From positions 62,001 to 126,000 of the forward strand of contig JARVKI010000046.1 in NCBI GenBank assembly GCA_036674765.1: a DNA stretch of 64,000 bases, written 5' to 3'. The notes below the pieces were generated by a model that searched no databases, was not told the DNA's origin, and saw only the letters and a list, made by a program, of their open reading frames with translations. This document shows, piece after piece, positions 21,506 through 34,368 of this stretch. The first letter of the stretch is position 1. Each line of letters opens with the position of its first letter. The stretch comes from Seiridium cupressi (lineage: Eukaryota; Ascomycota; Sordariomycetes; Amphisphaeriales; Sporocadaceae). Made by a program: the position numbers and the translations under genes.

Positions 21506-24500
21506 CTAGATACTGGCTCTACGGGGCGCCATAGTCCTCCTCAGGGCCTTCTTGGCTTCCGTCTCCTCTACGAGCGGAAGTTCGCCCTCCTCTCGCAGAC
21601 GAGCTAGGGTCTCCTTACCGTATTGGTATCCCATTTGGTAGATCTCATCAAACTTGCCAAAGTCAAGAGTCCCATAGTCATCAATAGGTGGGCGCAAGTA
21701 GATACAACCCGGCATTGTCTTGGCCCTCTCCAAGGCATCGACACTTGAGACATATGCCAGGCGACCTTGAATCTCGGCCAGAGTCGGAGGGTTCGGGATG
21801 GACGAAAATGGGTTCCATCGATTCAAGAAAGCCCACATCCCCGATAGAGAGTCTCCATATGCTTGCGGCGTATCGTCACCTAATGCTCCGACGTCAATGG
21901 CGAAAATTACATCAGCACCAATGGACTTCATGTGTGAGACGGTTAGGTTATCGATATAGCCGCCATCCAGCAACATACTGCCTTCGTCGCAAAGAGGCGG
22001 TAAGAGACCGGCCAAAGACATGGACGCTCGTACATATCGCCAAGCATAACCACTCGTGTGGATCTCGCCTCTGCTCTTGCTGATATTCGTGGTGTTGCAG
22101 TAATACTCCAGCCAAAAGTCCTCGATCTGATGGTTTCCAAAAGCTTTGAAGATTCCACGATTGAACTCGTGGCCAGTGGTGTAGGACGCGGAGGGGTAGG
22201 TCAAGTCTAGTGCGAACCGCCACATACTAGCCATCCGACCTGCAAACTTCTTGGCGAGGCCGAGCATGGGAACTACATCCGCGTGCCTGGCGTATAGAGC
22301 CCCAATAAAGGCCCCGATTGAGGTGCCGCCAATGACATCAATCGGAATTCCGGCCTCTTCCATGGCTCTGATGATGCCGATTTGCGCGATACCACGGGCT
22401 CCGCCTCCACCTAGAACCAGGCCGGTGGATTTACCACATAGGCGTCTTGCTAGCCGGTGGAAATCGCCCTTGAAAGGTGCATCGGGCGAGTAGTATGGAG
22501 TATGCCGGACTTTACGGCTGGTATACTTCTGAATCTCTGCTTGGAGAACTTGGACTCGTTCTTTCAGTGTAGCACCAAGCCGCCTAGATGTAGAAATCAC
22601 AGGAACCGCATTTGATTTAAAGGACATCTGGATATGATAATGGCCACCGTTAATCCAGACACGGTTTCTCAGCCATGACCTAGTGAGACCTGGCGGAGAA
22701 TATCTGTCGGCATGAAGCAGGACCAATATTTTGCGTGCTGTTGACTTCTGACCGAGCATAAATCTTTCATATTCGCCGATCTCCGGAGAGCCCTCAGCCA
22801 GCCCCACAAGGAGAATACAATCAGCCTGTGTTATGCAGGTCTGAGTCCAGGGTGAGTTGACGTTGGTATCTAGCCAGAAAATTAGCTTCCGCATCGCAAT
22901 GAGCGAGTCGAGAGATCGTATAGATGGAGATGCAGTCAGGAAAAAATTAGAGTATGTTTTAGCCGTCATCGAACGAGCTTTGGAGTTTTGTGGAATTTTC
23001 ATCATTCTGCAAGGGGTTTCATGAAGAGAAAGAGAAAGGGCTTACCTGCAACATAAACAACCAATCCGTATTTCTCTTCCAAATCAGCAAGGTATTGGGA
23101 GAGCTTGAGCTTGCCCATCTTGTTGAAAGCGTACTTGCCGAGATGGTTGAGAATTGCGGATTGGTTCAGTGAAGTGGCACCACCAGGAACGCCGACTTGA
23201 GTCAAAGCATTCAAGAGACGATTACCAAAATCGACGATAGGTACACCCGAGGTGATGGGCAGAATGGCAACAGTCCTCAAATTCAGAGTCGAGGAGATCT
23301 TGTTGATCGAGTTCCCAGCTGTGTTTTCTTTGCTCATAGCCTTGGACGGGTCATCCACTAACATTCTCATACGAGAGGCTATGATCTTTGAGATCTTGAT
23401 GGTGATATTGGGATGCTCTTGTGCGAGGCTGTTGAACAATGTCCGGGGAAATTTGACCAGTTCGGTGTCTCGAATTGCATGCAGAGTTCCAGACCGAGTG
23501 GACTCGGTCAAGACCTCCAGCTCACCTACGCTGTCACCCTGACCAAACTCAGCCCGCACGTTGAGCCCGCCCCCTTTCCGATCTTCAATCAAACGCAAAC
23601 GTCCATTGAGCACCAAATAGATCGCCTCGCTCTCCTCATCCTTGTGGAACAGCACCTGGCCAGCGTTAACTTGCACCCACTCTAGTGCAAAGTCAATGTG
23701 TAGAATCAGCCGAGGCAAGAGATTGGCGAGCCTCTTAGCCATAGTGAGAAGAACGATTGGGTATTTCTCGACGATGCGCTCCAATGTAGCACGAGGCACG
23801 AATCCAACATAAACATCAGTCTTCGCTACAACATCAATGAAAGACCGATAGGATGAAACAGTGCCGATGTAGCCAGCCAAGCCTCCAGGTTTTACCAGTC
23901 CAACACTCCTGCGGCCAGACTTGTGCTTCTTCTTTGCATCAGCCGCCCCGAGTCCTGGAGTGGAGCTGGTCAAGGGAGGAATGGTGGGTTTGGAAGATGA
24001 ACGCCGATTTGGTATTTGTGAATCTTCGCGCTGCATCGCCGACAATGACATCTTACTGGAGGAAGTCAAGATTTCACTGCTCGAATCCTCAGACGGTACG
24101 CCAATGTCAAGGAAGCCATCAATAACGTAGTAAAGACCAGGGCTGCGTTCGCCTTGTTCTACCAGTACTGAGCCTTGTGGAAAGAAAACAATCTCGACCT
24201 CCTGCCTCATCTCGGCCGCAAGGAGCTGAGGATTTGGCGTGCCAGTCGTAGAAACGCCACCAGATGTCATTGAATCTGCATCCCAATCTGTAGACCCTTC
24301 GAAAGAATCCATGAACCCGAATGCATTGTTGCTGAAGACTGCTCTTTGCCTGCGCTGATCATAAGAAACAAGGCGCGGGGATGCTTCTACCGAGTCGAGT
24401 CCTCTCGAAGACGAACCCGTGGGGGCCATCCCCAAAGCAGTGAAGACACATTCCAAGATCGACACCCGAAATAGGTTATCTTCATCGATAGACTCCCTCG

Positions 24501-26292
24501 GGTCAATGGATATGCGGGCTCGTTTCTGGGTCGAGAAGGGATTAAAGGCATGGTGCGCCAAGGGACTTGGCGTCTCCGAGTGCAGTGAGTCTCTAGACTG
24601 CCACGGCGTAACAGCAATGTCGATTGTTCCCGGGGTACGAGAGCCGCCGGTACGTGCAGACTGAATATTAGCGAGCAAATCACCAGGCCCAGCGGTGTGA
24701 AGAGATGAGCGCTCCTTTGGCGGGGCAATCGTGGAGGCCACGACGGAGGTCCCACGAGCTTTGGCTAAAGCTTGCACCGCAGCGTCTCTTCGCAGACCTG
24801 TACTAGATCTCCGGCGGCGTGACGTTGCTGAAGCATTGTGCAATGCAATGCCCTTGCCGCTATCTTCCTCGTTTGTACGCTCCCTCTCTGGTTTGAACTT
24901 TTCCTTGAGGCGCTCAAGTGCATCACCACGGAGAATGTTTGGCAGCTGACATGTTGTGAAGTTGATCATGTTCCTCTCGATTTGCAATACCTCATTCGAG
25001 AGGCCGAGATAGTTGTAGCCCGTGGCAAGAGTCACACGCTGAAATCGGGAGAGAATGACATGGACGATATGCGCAGTAGACTTTGGGTACATCTTGATTA
25101 ATCGGCGAAAGGCGTTGGCCGGAATGATCGCAATTGTGGTATCCACGGTTGCTCGCGCAACAATGTCAGGATGAACAGACTTGGTGGCAATCCTTTTCGG
25201 AGCCGGACGAGCTGGGCGTTGGGACGTGGATGACTGGTCGAGGGACATTGGTGGGATTTTGTGAAAATAACTCCCATTTGGAGAGTTGGGCGATATAATC
25301 TCTGGTTCTTCCACAAGAGTAGCGCGCTTTCCGTCTTTATTTGCCTGAGGCGTGGTGGGCAATGAATCCGATACATGTCGCGCGTGGGACAGGCCAGCGC
25401 TAGGGGGTAAAGGATGCTCGGTGAATGGGGTTACGGATGAGTTGGGAATGGAGTCTTCGTCCTGAGGCAGTCGTAACCGTACATCTTCCGTGAACAAGGA
25501 CATGATGGAGAACAGAGAAGACATTGGGGCACCGTTTCGGACCTCGGTGAGAAGTTGGTACGGCTGAGAGCTTGAAGAAAATGGCTGGTCGTCTTCGTCG
25601 AAAGAGCCTGTATTTTGTGAGCTCTCATTTCGGTTCGAAGACTTGACAAATATCTCGACAAGACCATCGACAACGAGGCAAAATCCTTGTTCCTCTTCCA
25701 AGTTCAACGTTTCACCAGCAATGAGCTTTCTGGTCTGCATACTTCGAGTCAACTCGTGGAATACAGGCCGCTCGAGATATCCGAAGATTTTGAGGCCACT
25801 CAGAAACTCATCAAGATAATTCGTCAGGCCAGGCTTGCTTCCTTCCTCGTGTGATTCTGGTGGGAGATCCAGTTCAGGCTCCTTGCGCTGAGGTTCGGGA
25901 GGAAGACGAGAGTACATGTTCAAGTACCGGTACCGTACAACCCATGTCGCAGCGCCCACTACCATAGCCACAATCAATGCTCTGTATCATCGTTAGCATT
26001 GATGTATACGCGGGACCATGCATAAAACCTACAGTGTGGTGAAGTTCATGGTGACAGTCATCTTAGTTGAAAAGAGCTGGGATAGCAGAGCTGAGACCGA
26101 GATGGTCGTGAGTCTCAAACTCCAGTATACTATAGACGACAGCAGCTGGAGAATGAAGAGGATTGCTCTTCCGACCCAGCCGAGCCATGATGAACTCTTC
26201 GAACCCGCAACTGCATCGACTTCCGCCAATGCAGTGTTGGCTGCGCTAATGGCCGTCTCCAAAGTGGAGGACAACGTTTCCGAGGAAGCCAT
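21506..26292 (-). CDS. NTE1: Lysophospholipase NTE1 (neuropathy target esterase, 3 exons)
   Basis: Exons 26033-26292, 23046-25981 and 21506-22869 splice in frame to about 1519 residues, the family length. Exon 1 and the start of exon 2 encode N-terminal hydrophobic segments for ER membrane anchoring. The middle holds cyclic-nucleotide-binding-like domains, e.g. [13 protein letters not shown] and [13 protein letters not shown]. The 176-nt second intron removes an alternative start and restores [15 protein letters not shown]. The patatin domain at the C-terminus has the oxyanion loop GGGGARG, the nucleophile motif GGTSIGAF and the catalytic Asp in LLDGGYIDN. The enzyme deacylates phosphatidylcholine and lysophosphatidylcholine at the ER. 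It is divergently arranged with SUI2, separated by about 730 bp containing a 17-A run. Confidence 0.95.
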
Positions 26293-27020
26293 GTTGGCGC
26301 GTGAGAACAGGAAAAAACAGAAAAAAAAAAAAAAAAAGGGTGCTCTCAGTGTGGTGCAGAGACGCGTTCCTTACTTCATGGCTTAATAAAGAAGGAAGAT
26401 ATTGCGTTTGAGCACACCAGATTGTAGACAAGGATGACTCCGTAAGTACTGCTGCCGCTAGGTAGGCGATTTGGCAGTCTCGCTCAAACTGGAAGCGCGG
26501 CTCCGGATGAGGTGGTGTGCCGGAGACATCTGGAAAACAACAAATGTCTTGGGTGGTCTGGTGTATTTTGCGTTAGGCAGGGAAGAACGCTCCGAGGTTC
26601 CAAAAAGTCGGGGAAGCTTGAGGTGTGCTTTTTGCTAAGCCCGGAGCTTGTGATCTTCCGCTGTGGCTAGTCCCGCTGGTGGTGTCCTCGGCCTTAGCGG
26701 CTTTTTTTGGTCCAAAGTGTGGCCGTGCACCCGCCGCGGGGCACACCCCACCAAAGACGTTTCTCCCAGCAGCTCACTCAAATTTACTGCGTGACTCCCA
26801 ATAATTCTCGGAAAACCGTCACTCAGCCCAAACGCGATCGCCTGAGCAGAGCCCGTTTCGCCGATACGAAGTCTTACCGTACGGACATTTCGACGCTCGA
26901 CATTTCTCAAGACTCAAGAGATACAACCCCCGACCGATTGCGGACTCGACCCGCTGGCCTCAGCGCAACCGCAGCCTCCTACCTAATTCCTCCAGATTGC
27001 CACCACATACAACCGCCAAG
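26293..27020. promoter_or_regulatory. Shared divergent promoter region, NTE1 / SUI2
   Basis: 728 bp between two divergently transcribed genes. It contains an A17 tract (about 26322-26338), which is a nucleosome-disfavouring poly(dA:dT) element in fungi. No other motif is assigned. Confidence 0.45.
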
Positions 27021-28137
27021 ATGTCGTTAACAAACTGCCGGTTCTACGAGGAGAAGTACCCGGAGATTGACTCCTTCGTCATGGTGAACGTCAAGCAGAT
27101 CGCGGACATGGGTGCTTACGTGAAGGTGAGCTGGTTTGGTGCCCAGCCCGGAGCCTTCTCCACTGACCGTTGACCTAGCTTTTGGAATACGACAACATCG
27201 ATGGCATGATTCTTCTCAGCGAACTCTCAAGACGTCGTATCCGATCGATCCAGAAGCTCATCCGCGTGGGTAGAAATGAAGTAGTCGTCGTGCTCAGGGT
27301 CGACAAGGAGAAGGGTATGTTTGAAAGTCCAATTGCGTATGGGGGGAAGACTGCCTACTAACCTGTGGTCCATTTGCAGGTTATATCGATCTTTCCAAGC
27401 GCCGAGTGTCCCCCGAAGATATCGTCAAGTGCGAGGAGCGGTACAACAAGAGCAAGATGGTGCACTCCATCATGCGCCACGTCGCCGAGAAGACGCAGGT
27501 ACCTATCGAAGAATTATACGAGAGCATAGCATGGCCTCTGAACAAGAAGTACGGGCACTCAATCGATGCTTTCAAGCTCTCTATCACGTAAGTTTCCATA
27601 AACTCAAGCTCTCGTCCGCGAGCTACTAGAGGACTGACTCTTCGGCTCTGCAGAAATCCTGATGTCTGGAACGATGTCACCTTTTCCAGTGACGCCGTGG
27701 CCGAAGAGCTCAAGTCGTACATCGGAAAGCGCCTGACACCGCAACCAACCAAGGTGCGAGCTGACGTCGAAGTCACTTGCTTCGGTTACGAGGGTATCGA
27801 TGCTGTGAAGACTGCCTTGCGAACTGCTGAGGCCAAGAACACCGAGGACAACCAGGTCAAGGTGAAACTGGTATCTCCGCCGCTATACGTGCTGACCAGC
27901 ACGTGCTTGGACAAGAGCGTTGGCATCGCAAAATTGGAGGAGGCAATCATCGACATCAGGAAGAACATTGAGGGAGCTGGCGGTTCCCTAATCGTGAAGA
28001 TGGAGCCCAAGGCTGTCACCGAATCTGACGACGCTGAGCTGCAAGCCCTCATGGAAAAGAGAGAAAGGGAGAATGCCGAGATCAGTGGAGACGAGGACTT
28101 GTCTGAGAGTGATGACGAAAACCCCGACACCATCTGA
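27021..28137 (+). CDS. SUI2: Translation initiation factor eIF2 alpha subunit (4 exons)
   Basis: Exons 27021-27125, 27179-27314, 27380-27587 and 27654-28137 give 310 residues. The S1 RNA-binding domain spans residues about 17-88, and the regulatory loop [12 protein letters not shown] has its phosphorylated serine at position 52 (Ser51 without the initiator Met). [10 protein letters not shown] follows across intron 2. The helical domain ([18 protein letters not shown]) and the alpha-beta C-terminal domain with an acidic tail ([15 protein letters not shown]) complete it. It is a subunit of the eIF2 GTPase that brings Met-tRNAi to the 40S subunit; phosphorylation by Gcn2-type kinases lowers initiation under amino-acid stress. 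All introns are GT-AG, 53-66 nt. Confidence 0.97.
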
Positions 28138-29725
28138 GCCACACGTTGATATAGCACGACTCGGACCTTTAGCGGCTCGGTGCCTGGCATCAATGAGGTG
28201 GACGGTCTGTCGTCATGTGAGAGGATGCTTACGAGTATCTTCGATAGATATCTGATGGACAGGTGAATGGAGTCGATGGCCAGGTTAAGGTATCTCAGGC
28301 GCTCTCAGCCATCAGTCACGGAGTCTAAAACAGCATTGAGATAGAGGTATATCACCAGGGCTAGTGCATCGGGGTCAAGTCGTTCACCGGCCAATGGGAA
28401 CATATAATTTTGAGCAATCTCGTCGACACATTAAATGCGTCTTGGCCGACTACGTTACCTTGCGGGTATTGAGTATTAAATTAAGAAGTGACGCACACAA
28501 GCGGGCGAATATCTGGCGTGCAATCATCGCGCATGGACTGGTCGACCCTGGAAATGAAAATGCTCTTCCTGCCTACCATGTACAGACGGGAACAAAGAAC
28601 ATTGCTCTATGCCCGTACTTCATTCGACAGCTATTTATAGGAAACACCGATTTGATCAAGCTGAAGTCATGACTCCAATAAATCGAGTTCAGCTCCAAAT
28701 CGTTCTTCTTTTTGGAGGCAGCACTCGGTTGCTAACACTATCTGGCTTAAACGCATAACAATGATTTCTTATGTATGGGCACCTCATGTTTGCTCTTCAT
28801 CAGTCTTCTTCTTCATTTTCCTAATGGTTCTACCCACAAGCACACCTAATAGTTGGACAGTATATTTTATCCTTCACAAAGACCAACTAATACAAAGAGA
28901 CTGTGTAGTATGTACGCGGATGATGGATGACTCCAAAATTAGGGCGTTGTAAAATGTTTTCACCATAAAATTTGAGGGTCTCAACAAGGTCCTGCCGCAA
29001 ATAACTTGCTGGTGCAATAACATCAAGGAGTATGAATACTACATCAACCGCGTCACTCGTTAATAATTCCTTGGGCTCGACCTGGAACAGTCGACAAATC
29101 TTCAACTTTAATTATCTGCTGGGCTAGGGCCAAAAAGCTATTCAAGGGCTCGACCCGCCGATTCTGATACATATTGCCACTTAATGCGTCTGAGGCGCTC
29201 ATCCTAATATACGTTTAATACCCCAGCGGACTTCGAACCCATAATCAGAGCTTTTCTATATTTCAACCTAGAAGCGAGTTCTTTCTAAAATTAACACTCT
29301 TTGGACTTCCATGGTTTCGCTAGGCTTGACTAGCAACGGACTTTGTTCCCAGGGTCGTGGCGTTGGCTGCTGGCTAATTAATATGGCTAAATGCCCTTCA
29401 AATCTAGCAGATGATCGAGCCCTGACTGTGGCGACCGAAGGCCGGAGAGAACCACTGATTACGGCCGTGGCGTCTGTGGGAATCATGTGAGATCATAATA
29501 GAATTGTATTTGGGATGTCGCCGTGGAACGACGTGCCAGGCGAACTGAAGCTCATGGGTTGGAAATGCTTGCGTATAAGAGGATTGAACTATCGTCACAC
29601 TGCTGGTTTCCCGACTAAACTGATAAGCACTCCTTTTCGTACCATATGATATCCATCTTACTTAATATCAGTATAACTATAAGCATCATAATTGAATCAC
29701 ACAGCTGAATTCAGGAGCTACCACA
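28138..29725. other. Intergenic, 1.6 kb
   Basis: No gene firmly recognised. A minus-strand frame at 28887-29105 has a protein-like composition (SDAVDVVFILLDVIAPASY) but no family I know and no adjoining exon. It may be a remnant. Confidence 0.4.
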
Positions 29726-30432
29726 ATGCGCCATCACACGATATTTCCCCTGGTCACACCTTTGGTCGCCGCCGCCACCAATCAGCTCAATCATCGTGAT
29801 GCGCCTGCCTCTCTGCCCTATGTGACCTCTGTTCAGTATTCTGGCTCGGGCTGTCCGTCCAGCGCGCCGGGCGTTGATAAACTCGGCGCATGGAACGACC
29901 TCGCCTTCCGCATGAACGCCTTCGAGATCTCGCTACCCAACGTAGCGGACAGTACGGAAAACTGCGAGGTTCATCTCCAGATTGAAGGCTGCTCTAGCGG
30001 CTGGCAGCTCGGGATCAAGGATGTGTATGTCAGGGGGCACCTGGTTTTTGACCCTGGCTCCGAGTTGGACTTCTGGATCACCATCTTCTGGAGCCAAGAT
30101 GCTGCCACAACGGTAAGTCATCAGTTGGTCAATTGAATGCGGCTTGTCCGATCACAGAACCGGATAGTTAACCATGGTGATAGTCCACTGTCAAAGCGAC
30201 CATCGAGAACAATGGTGCAGGCCGCATCGACGAAGTCGCAACTGCTCACACTGTAATCCCCAGCTCGCAAGTAGTCTGGTCGCCATGCAGCTTATCCTCT
30301 GGCTATATCGGCATATTGAATGTGAATTTCAGAGCAGCTCTCCAAGCTGATGGTAGTCAATACGGGTATTTCGGTAAGGGGAGTGATGCGACGGCTACCG
30401 AGAGTTATGGCTATGTTTGGAGGAGGTGCTAA
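29726..30432 (+). CDS. Secreted DUF4360-like protein (2 exons)
   Basis: Exons 29726-30112 and 30184-30432 give 211 residues. The N-terminus MRHHTIFPLVTPLVAAAT looks like a signal peptide. YVTSVQYSGSGCPSSAP, a later NCEVHLQIE and GWQLGIKDVYVRGHL follow the pattern of DUF4360, a family of small secreted ascomycete proteins with conserved Cys and a beta-sandwich-like layout. At least five Cys occur after the signal peptide (GSGCP, ENCEV, EGCSS, SPCSL and the final RRC). The first intron donor is GTAAGT. Function is unknown; relatives are often found among secreted proteins of plant-associated fungi. The gene is isolated from its neighbours by more than 800 bp on both sides. Confidence 0.75.
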
Positions 30433-31317
30433 AGGAAAAGGCTGTCCGTTTGTAGGGATATTCGGTTTTCTGCGGAGGCAGTGCAGAGGTCTAGGATAAA
30501 ATGGTCTAGATGTATATACTTGTTTGATTCTCAAGCATATGAAATGTCTCGGAGGAGTCTCGTTCTATACTCTACACAACAGTTACAACTTTTCTTGATG
30601 CTATCACATCCTTAGGTGGGACGGGATTGATAAACTCGGGGTAACGTGGACGTGGCTAGTGTTTGAATATTGATGTTAAGGGCTACATAATAAGGCAAAG
30701 AGCGATACAAATGTCAGACATGGTGAACAATGTATGACAATATTGGTTCATATGTAAATATACATATCATGCCTCGACGTTAGTTACCTTCATCGACATA
30801 CTTGGTTAAACAGTGCTGGAGTCTGGAGTATGTGGTCTCAGTTGAGACACTTGTTCATCGAGGGACAAATGATGCAAGGAGAATGGATCAGGCGTCCCTC
30901 AATACCCAAGTTGCACGCTGATTTGTAGTGTTTACAGCCCAGGATAAATGAGGGCATATCAATGTTTCACTGCATTTCTAGCCCTGGATGGTCACAGACG
31001 AGCTCAACCTGCGTGCCAGTGAGGCGAAGTATTCGCAATGACGCGTGCAGTCACGTGCTCCTGGTGCTCAATTGCTAGAAGCTGTTGTTGGCTCGCCTGC
31101 AGAGCATGTGCGTTGCTGCTCGAGAACCCCTGCAAGTCAACAGTGGTAGCGGGTCCTGAGTGCTGAGTCTCCCCTTAAACACAGCCAGAGCTGCTGATAG
31201 GCACCCACTTGGCCAACTTGTCAAACTTGCTGGAGTACTTGACATTTGTATCCATTAGCAAGCTCCTCGTCGATACTTCATACCGATCGCAATACCCATT
31301 CACATCAGTTCGCCAAC
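30433..31317. other. Intergenic, no gene recognised
   Basis: Nothing supported here except the probable promoter of the BAR protein gene in the last 200 bp. Confidence 0.45.
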
Positions 31318-32474
31318 ATGGACAACTTCAAGGCCTTCGGCAACAGCCTGACGTACGTAGCTATCAAGCAATGCCCCTCATCGTCATAGGCTTTATCGGG
31401 TTGCTGCTGATTTGCGATATGTAGCTCTATCGGGTCACAGATCACCCCGTTCGCATCGCGAACCTTCCAGTACACCAAGGAGCAGCTTGGCCAAGCTGAA
31501 GACAAGGTACGGCTCGCCACGCAGATCAAGGTATGCTACCAGTGCTTACAATGGCCCATAGACCCAGCTCCCTCCCGACTACATCGACCTCGAGAAGCGA
31601 GTCGATGCGCTCAAGCAGGTGCACCAGAAGCTACTCTCCGTCACGTCGCAGTACGACCACGAGTCCTATGACTACCCACCCAACATCAAAGAGACCTTCG
31701 GCGACCTCGGCCGCACCGTCAGTGAGAAGGTGCAGCTGCTCTCAACTGCTTCCACCCCCGCCGAGGCACAGGCCGCCCTGACCGCACCTCCCACCGCCAA
31801 GCCCCAGCCGAAAACCTTCAGTCATGCGCTTGCCCGTGCCTCTCTTGCTGGCTCGCAGGTCCTGCACCAGCAGCATACCGGCGCCGGCGAGGATCCCCTT
31901 GCGGCCGCGCTCGAGAAGTACGCCTTAGCCAGCGAACGTGTTGGTGAGGCCCGTCTCGCCCAGGACGCCCAGATCCAGAGCCGATTCCTTGCCGGATGGA
32001 ACACGACCCTGAACACAAACCTGCAATTCGCTAGCCGTGCGAGGAAGAACGTGGAGAAGAGCCGCCTGACGCTCGACTCGGTCAAGTCCCGCGTCAAGGG
32101 TACGACGTGGAAGATTAACAGCCCCAGAGATGAGCACCACAATGAGCACGAGCTCAGTCCAGAGGCCCAGGAGGAGATCGAAAAAGCCGAGGATGAGTTT
32201 GTTACACAGACCGAGGAGGCAGTTGGTGTGATGAAGAATGTGAGTTCTACCATGATGAAAATGTACACCTTTCGGTCATATCTCGTACTAACAGCAATCC
32301 CTCTAGGTTTTGGACACCCCAGAGCCGCTTCGCAACCTTGCTGAGCTTATCCAAGCCCAGGTCGAATACCACAAGAAGGCATATGAGATCCTCAACGAGC
32401 TCGCACCTGTCATTGAGGGGCTTCAGGTTGAACAGGAGGCCGCCTACCGCAAGAGCCGTGAGAGTGCTTCATAG
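31318..32474 (+). CDS. BAR domain protein, Gvp36-like (4 exons)
   Basis: Exons 31318-31352, 31425-31506, 31562-32239 and 32307-32474 give about 320 residues. For intron 2, the donor at 31507 is chosen because the alternative at 31531 would leave only 31 nt. The protein opens with MDNFKAFGNSL and has SQITPFASRTFQYTKEQLG, then the BAR helices with ELEKRVDALK-like LEKRVDALKQVHQKLL, NIKETFGDLGRTVSEK and FLAGWNTTLNTNLQFA. The end is LDTPEPLRNLAELIQAQ and YHKKAYEILNELAP. Such BAR proteins bind curved Golgi or endocytic membranes; yeast Gvp36 acts in vesicle traffic. No SH3 domain is present. Confidence 0.9.
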
Positions 32475-33576
32475 ATCGTTGGTCTCGACTATCACGAAGA
32501 ACGGAAGTTACTCGGGGAAAACTGACATGAAGGTTACAGGGGTTCGGGATTGCAAGGATTTGACTTTGGCCGTACTTGAGGAGAATTCGTCAGATGCTCC
32601 ATTTCGATTTGCCCTTCTCTTACTGTGTAGTGGAGTGGCTGGACACATTCTCATGCGCCTTTTTTTCAGTATGATCAGCAGACAGAGGGAAGTACTGCAA
32701 TCAAGTGTCTGCCGTTTGTTTGGATGCAGAATTCAAGATTCATCTTGAACATTATTTTTGTTCCTTGTTGCCCACCGGCGTGATGATATAAATGTTTGCC
32801 CTTTCGACTAAGTCGTATGCTAGATCATACCTACGGTTCACGTGCGTTGATGCTTATTGTGACTGACCATGAAATAAATGTTAGCACTAAATGTCAAGGG
32901 ATAAGCTCTGTCCTATAAAATAAAAATAAAGGAGCCTGCCCTTGGGAGATCATAAAAGTATTTATTATGATATCCCGTCTTGGACGATTATCAGTCTCTC
33001 GATTACTAAAATATTTATTGTTTCTGGTGGCTATATTTTTCTATGTTGCTGAGCTTGTCCTCTTGTGGGACATTGGATATAGGTGCACCAATTCCTCCAT
33101 CTACTGCGCAACTATTTAGGATTTAGCACACCGGTTCCAAGAAATCAACAAATTTCTTAGGTTATTGTAAACTAGCAGAGCCTCTTAAATTAATGGTCAA
33201 TCTGTGTTTCATTGTGTACACCCTAGCAAGAGTCGAAGCTCCAATCCCTAAAAGGAAACCGAATAATATCATAGGTTGGAGATTGTCCTGCTGGGCAACT
33301 GACGTTATTCGGATGACGTGACTTCCACCTTCAGATCACTCAGACGATGAAGCGGTCACTGATCCCGTTGCTCTGGACTCGCAACCCACTGACCAACAAC
33401 TTTTACTATTGGTCTTGACACCAGACTTCACAAACACGTTTTCGTTCATCTCTGCTTCCTCCACAACCACAGCGTTCTCTCCGTCGTTACTCACGGACAA
33501 CTATTTCGAGCTCACACTCCTGTTGTCGACAATACTACTTCCACCCCACCAATTGTGAACATCGAGCAAAAGCACA
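32475..33576. other. Intergenic, AT-rich centre
   Basis: About 1.1 kb; 32750-33200 is A/T-rich and without frames. The last 200 bp form a pyrimidine-rich leader of the wall protein gene. Confidence 0.45.
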
Positions 33577-34368
33577 ATGAAGTATCTCGAAGCTCTCGGT
33601 ACCGTCGCCCTCTTGGTATTCGGCATTTCTATCGTCCTGGCCCAGAGTGACACCGGCAACACGGTTGCCGCCTTGCCCTTCGAGACCTCGACGGCACTTC
33701 AGGTTATCCCTAAAGTTACATCGTCGAAATTCACGACCTTCCCCCTCGCTAACTCGTATGCCCGTCCACCGACTTCCGTGGTCACTGCATCTCCCACCAT
33801 CCAGGCCACTTCTCTTGAAGTTCGCGATTTCGATCAGAACAAGGCTGTCGCCCCCAACAATCCACTTTATGGTTCCCTCTCAGAGATGGATCCACGCGAG
33901 CTTCCAGGCCAGGTCATGCAAGAGCAATCCCATGAGACCCTCACCACTGTTCGAGCTTACGGTACCATCACAATCACCCTCTCGGAGGCGGGTAGTACTA
34001 TTGATGTTACATACACTGGTTCCATCAACGTAGAAAGTATGGTAACCCTCGAGTCAGTCACTCACACCACCACTGAACGTGTCGAGACGACCGTAACAGA
34101 CGATCCTCCGAGCTTCACTGCAACAACCACCGGTACGCCCAGCATTTCTTCCGGCACCACTTCTATCTATTCTCAATCGACTGATTCGGATACGGCAATT
34201 ATTCTCAGCAGCCACAGTACCAAGGAGCCGGTCGCGTCCATCACGTCTTCTGCCACTACTACTGACACTTCGACCATGACTGAATCAACCGCTGGCGTTG
34301 CGCCAACTTTAGTCGAAAAGACTATAGCCGTTTTGGGAGCGTTGGCAGCCGTTGCCCTAGCACTCTAA
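33577..34368 (+). CDS. Ser/Thr-rich GPI-anchored cell-wall protein
   Basis: A single exon of 263 residues. MKYLEALGTVALLVFGISIV is a signal peptide with likely cleavage after LAQ. The mature part is Ser/Thr-rich, especially residues 150-240 (short TTTGTP and TSSATTTDTS runs), which predicts heavy O-mannosylation. The last residues, EKTIAVLGALAAVALAL, form the hydrophobic GPI attachment signal, preceded by small residues. No catalytic domain is visible. The likely role is a structural or adhesive wall component; this is inferred from layout alone. Confidence 0.75.
   Translation: MKYLEALGTVALLVFGISIVLAQSDTGNTVAALPFETSTALQVIPKVTSSKFTTFPLANSYARPPTSVVTASPTIQATSLEVRDFDQNKAVAPNNPLYGSLSEMDPRELPGQVMQEQSHETLTTVRAYGTITITLSEAGSTIDVTYTGSINVESMVTLESVTHTTTERVETTVTDDPPSFTATTTGTPSISSGTTSIYSQSTDSDTAIILSSHSTKEPVASITSSATTTDTSTMTESTAGVAPTLVEKTIAVLGALAAVALAL

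Noticed and set aside
21506..23005. Independent patatin gene starting at the Met near 23005
   Set aside because: The start lies in intron sequence; splicing 22870-23045 out restores the conserved NTE1 junction and joins both parts.
29215..29300. Possible minus-strand tRNA around a TTCGAA motif
   Set aside because: The flanking bases do not form a T stem or an acceptor stem, and no A box is present.
31507..31530. Exon extension in the BAR gene up to 31530
   Set aside because: It would leave a 31-nt intron, shorter than any other here, and would insert residues into the conserved AEDK-TQLP junction.
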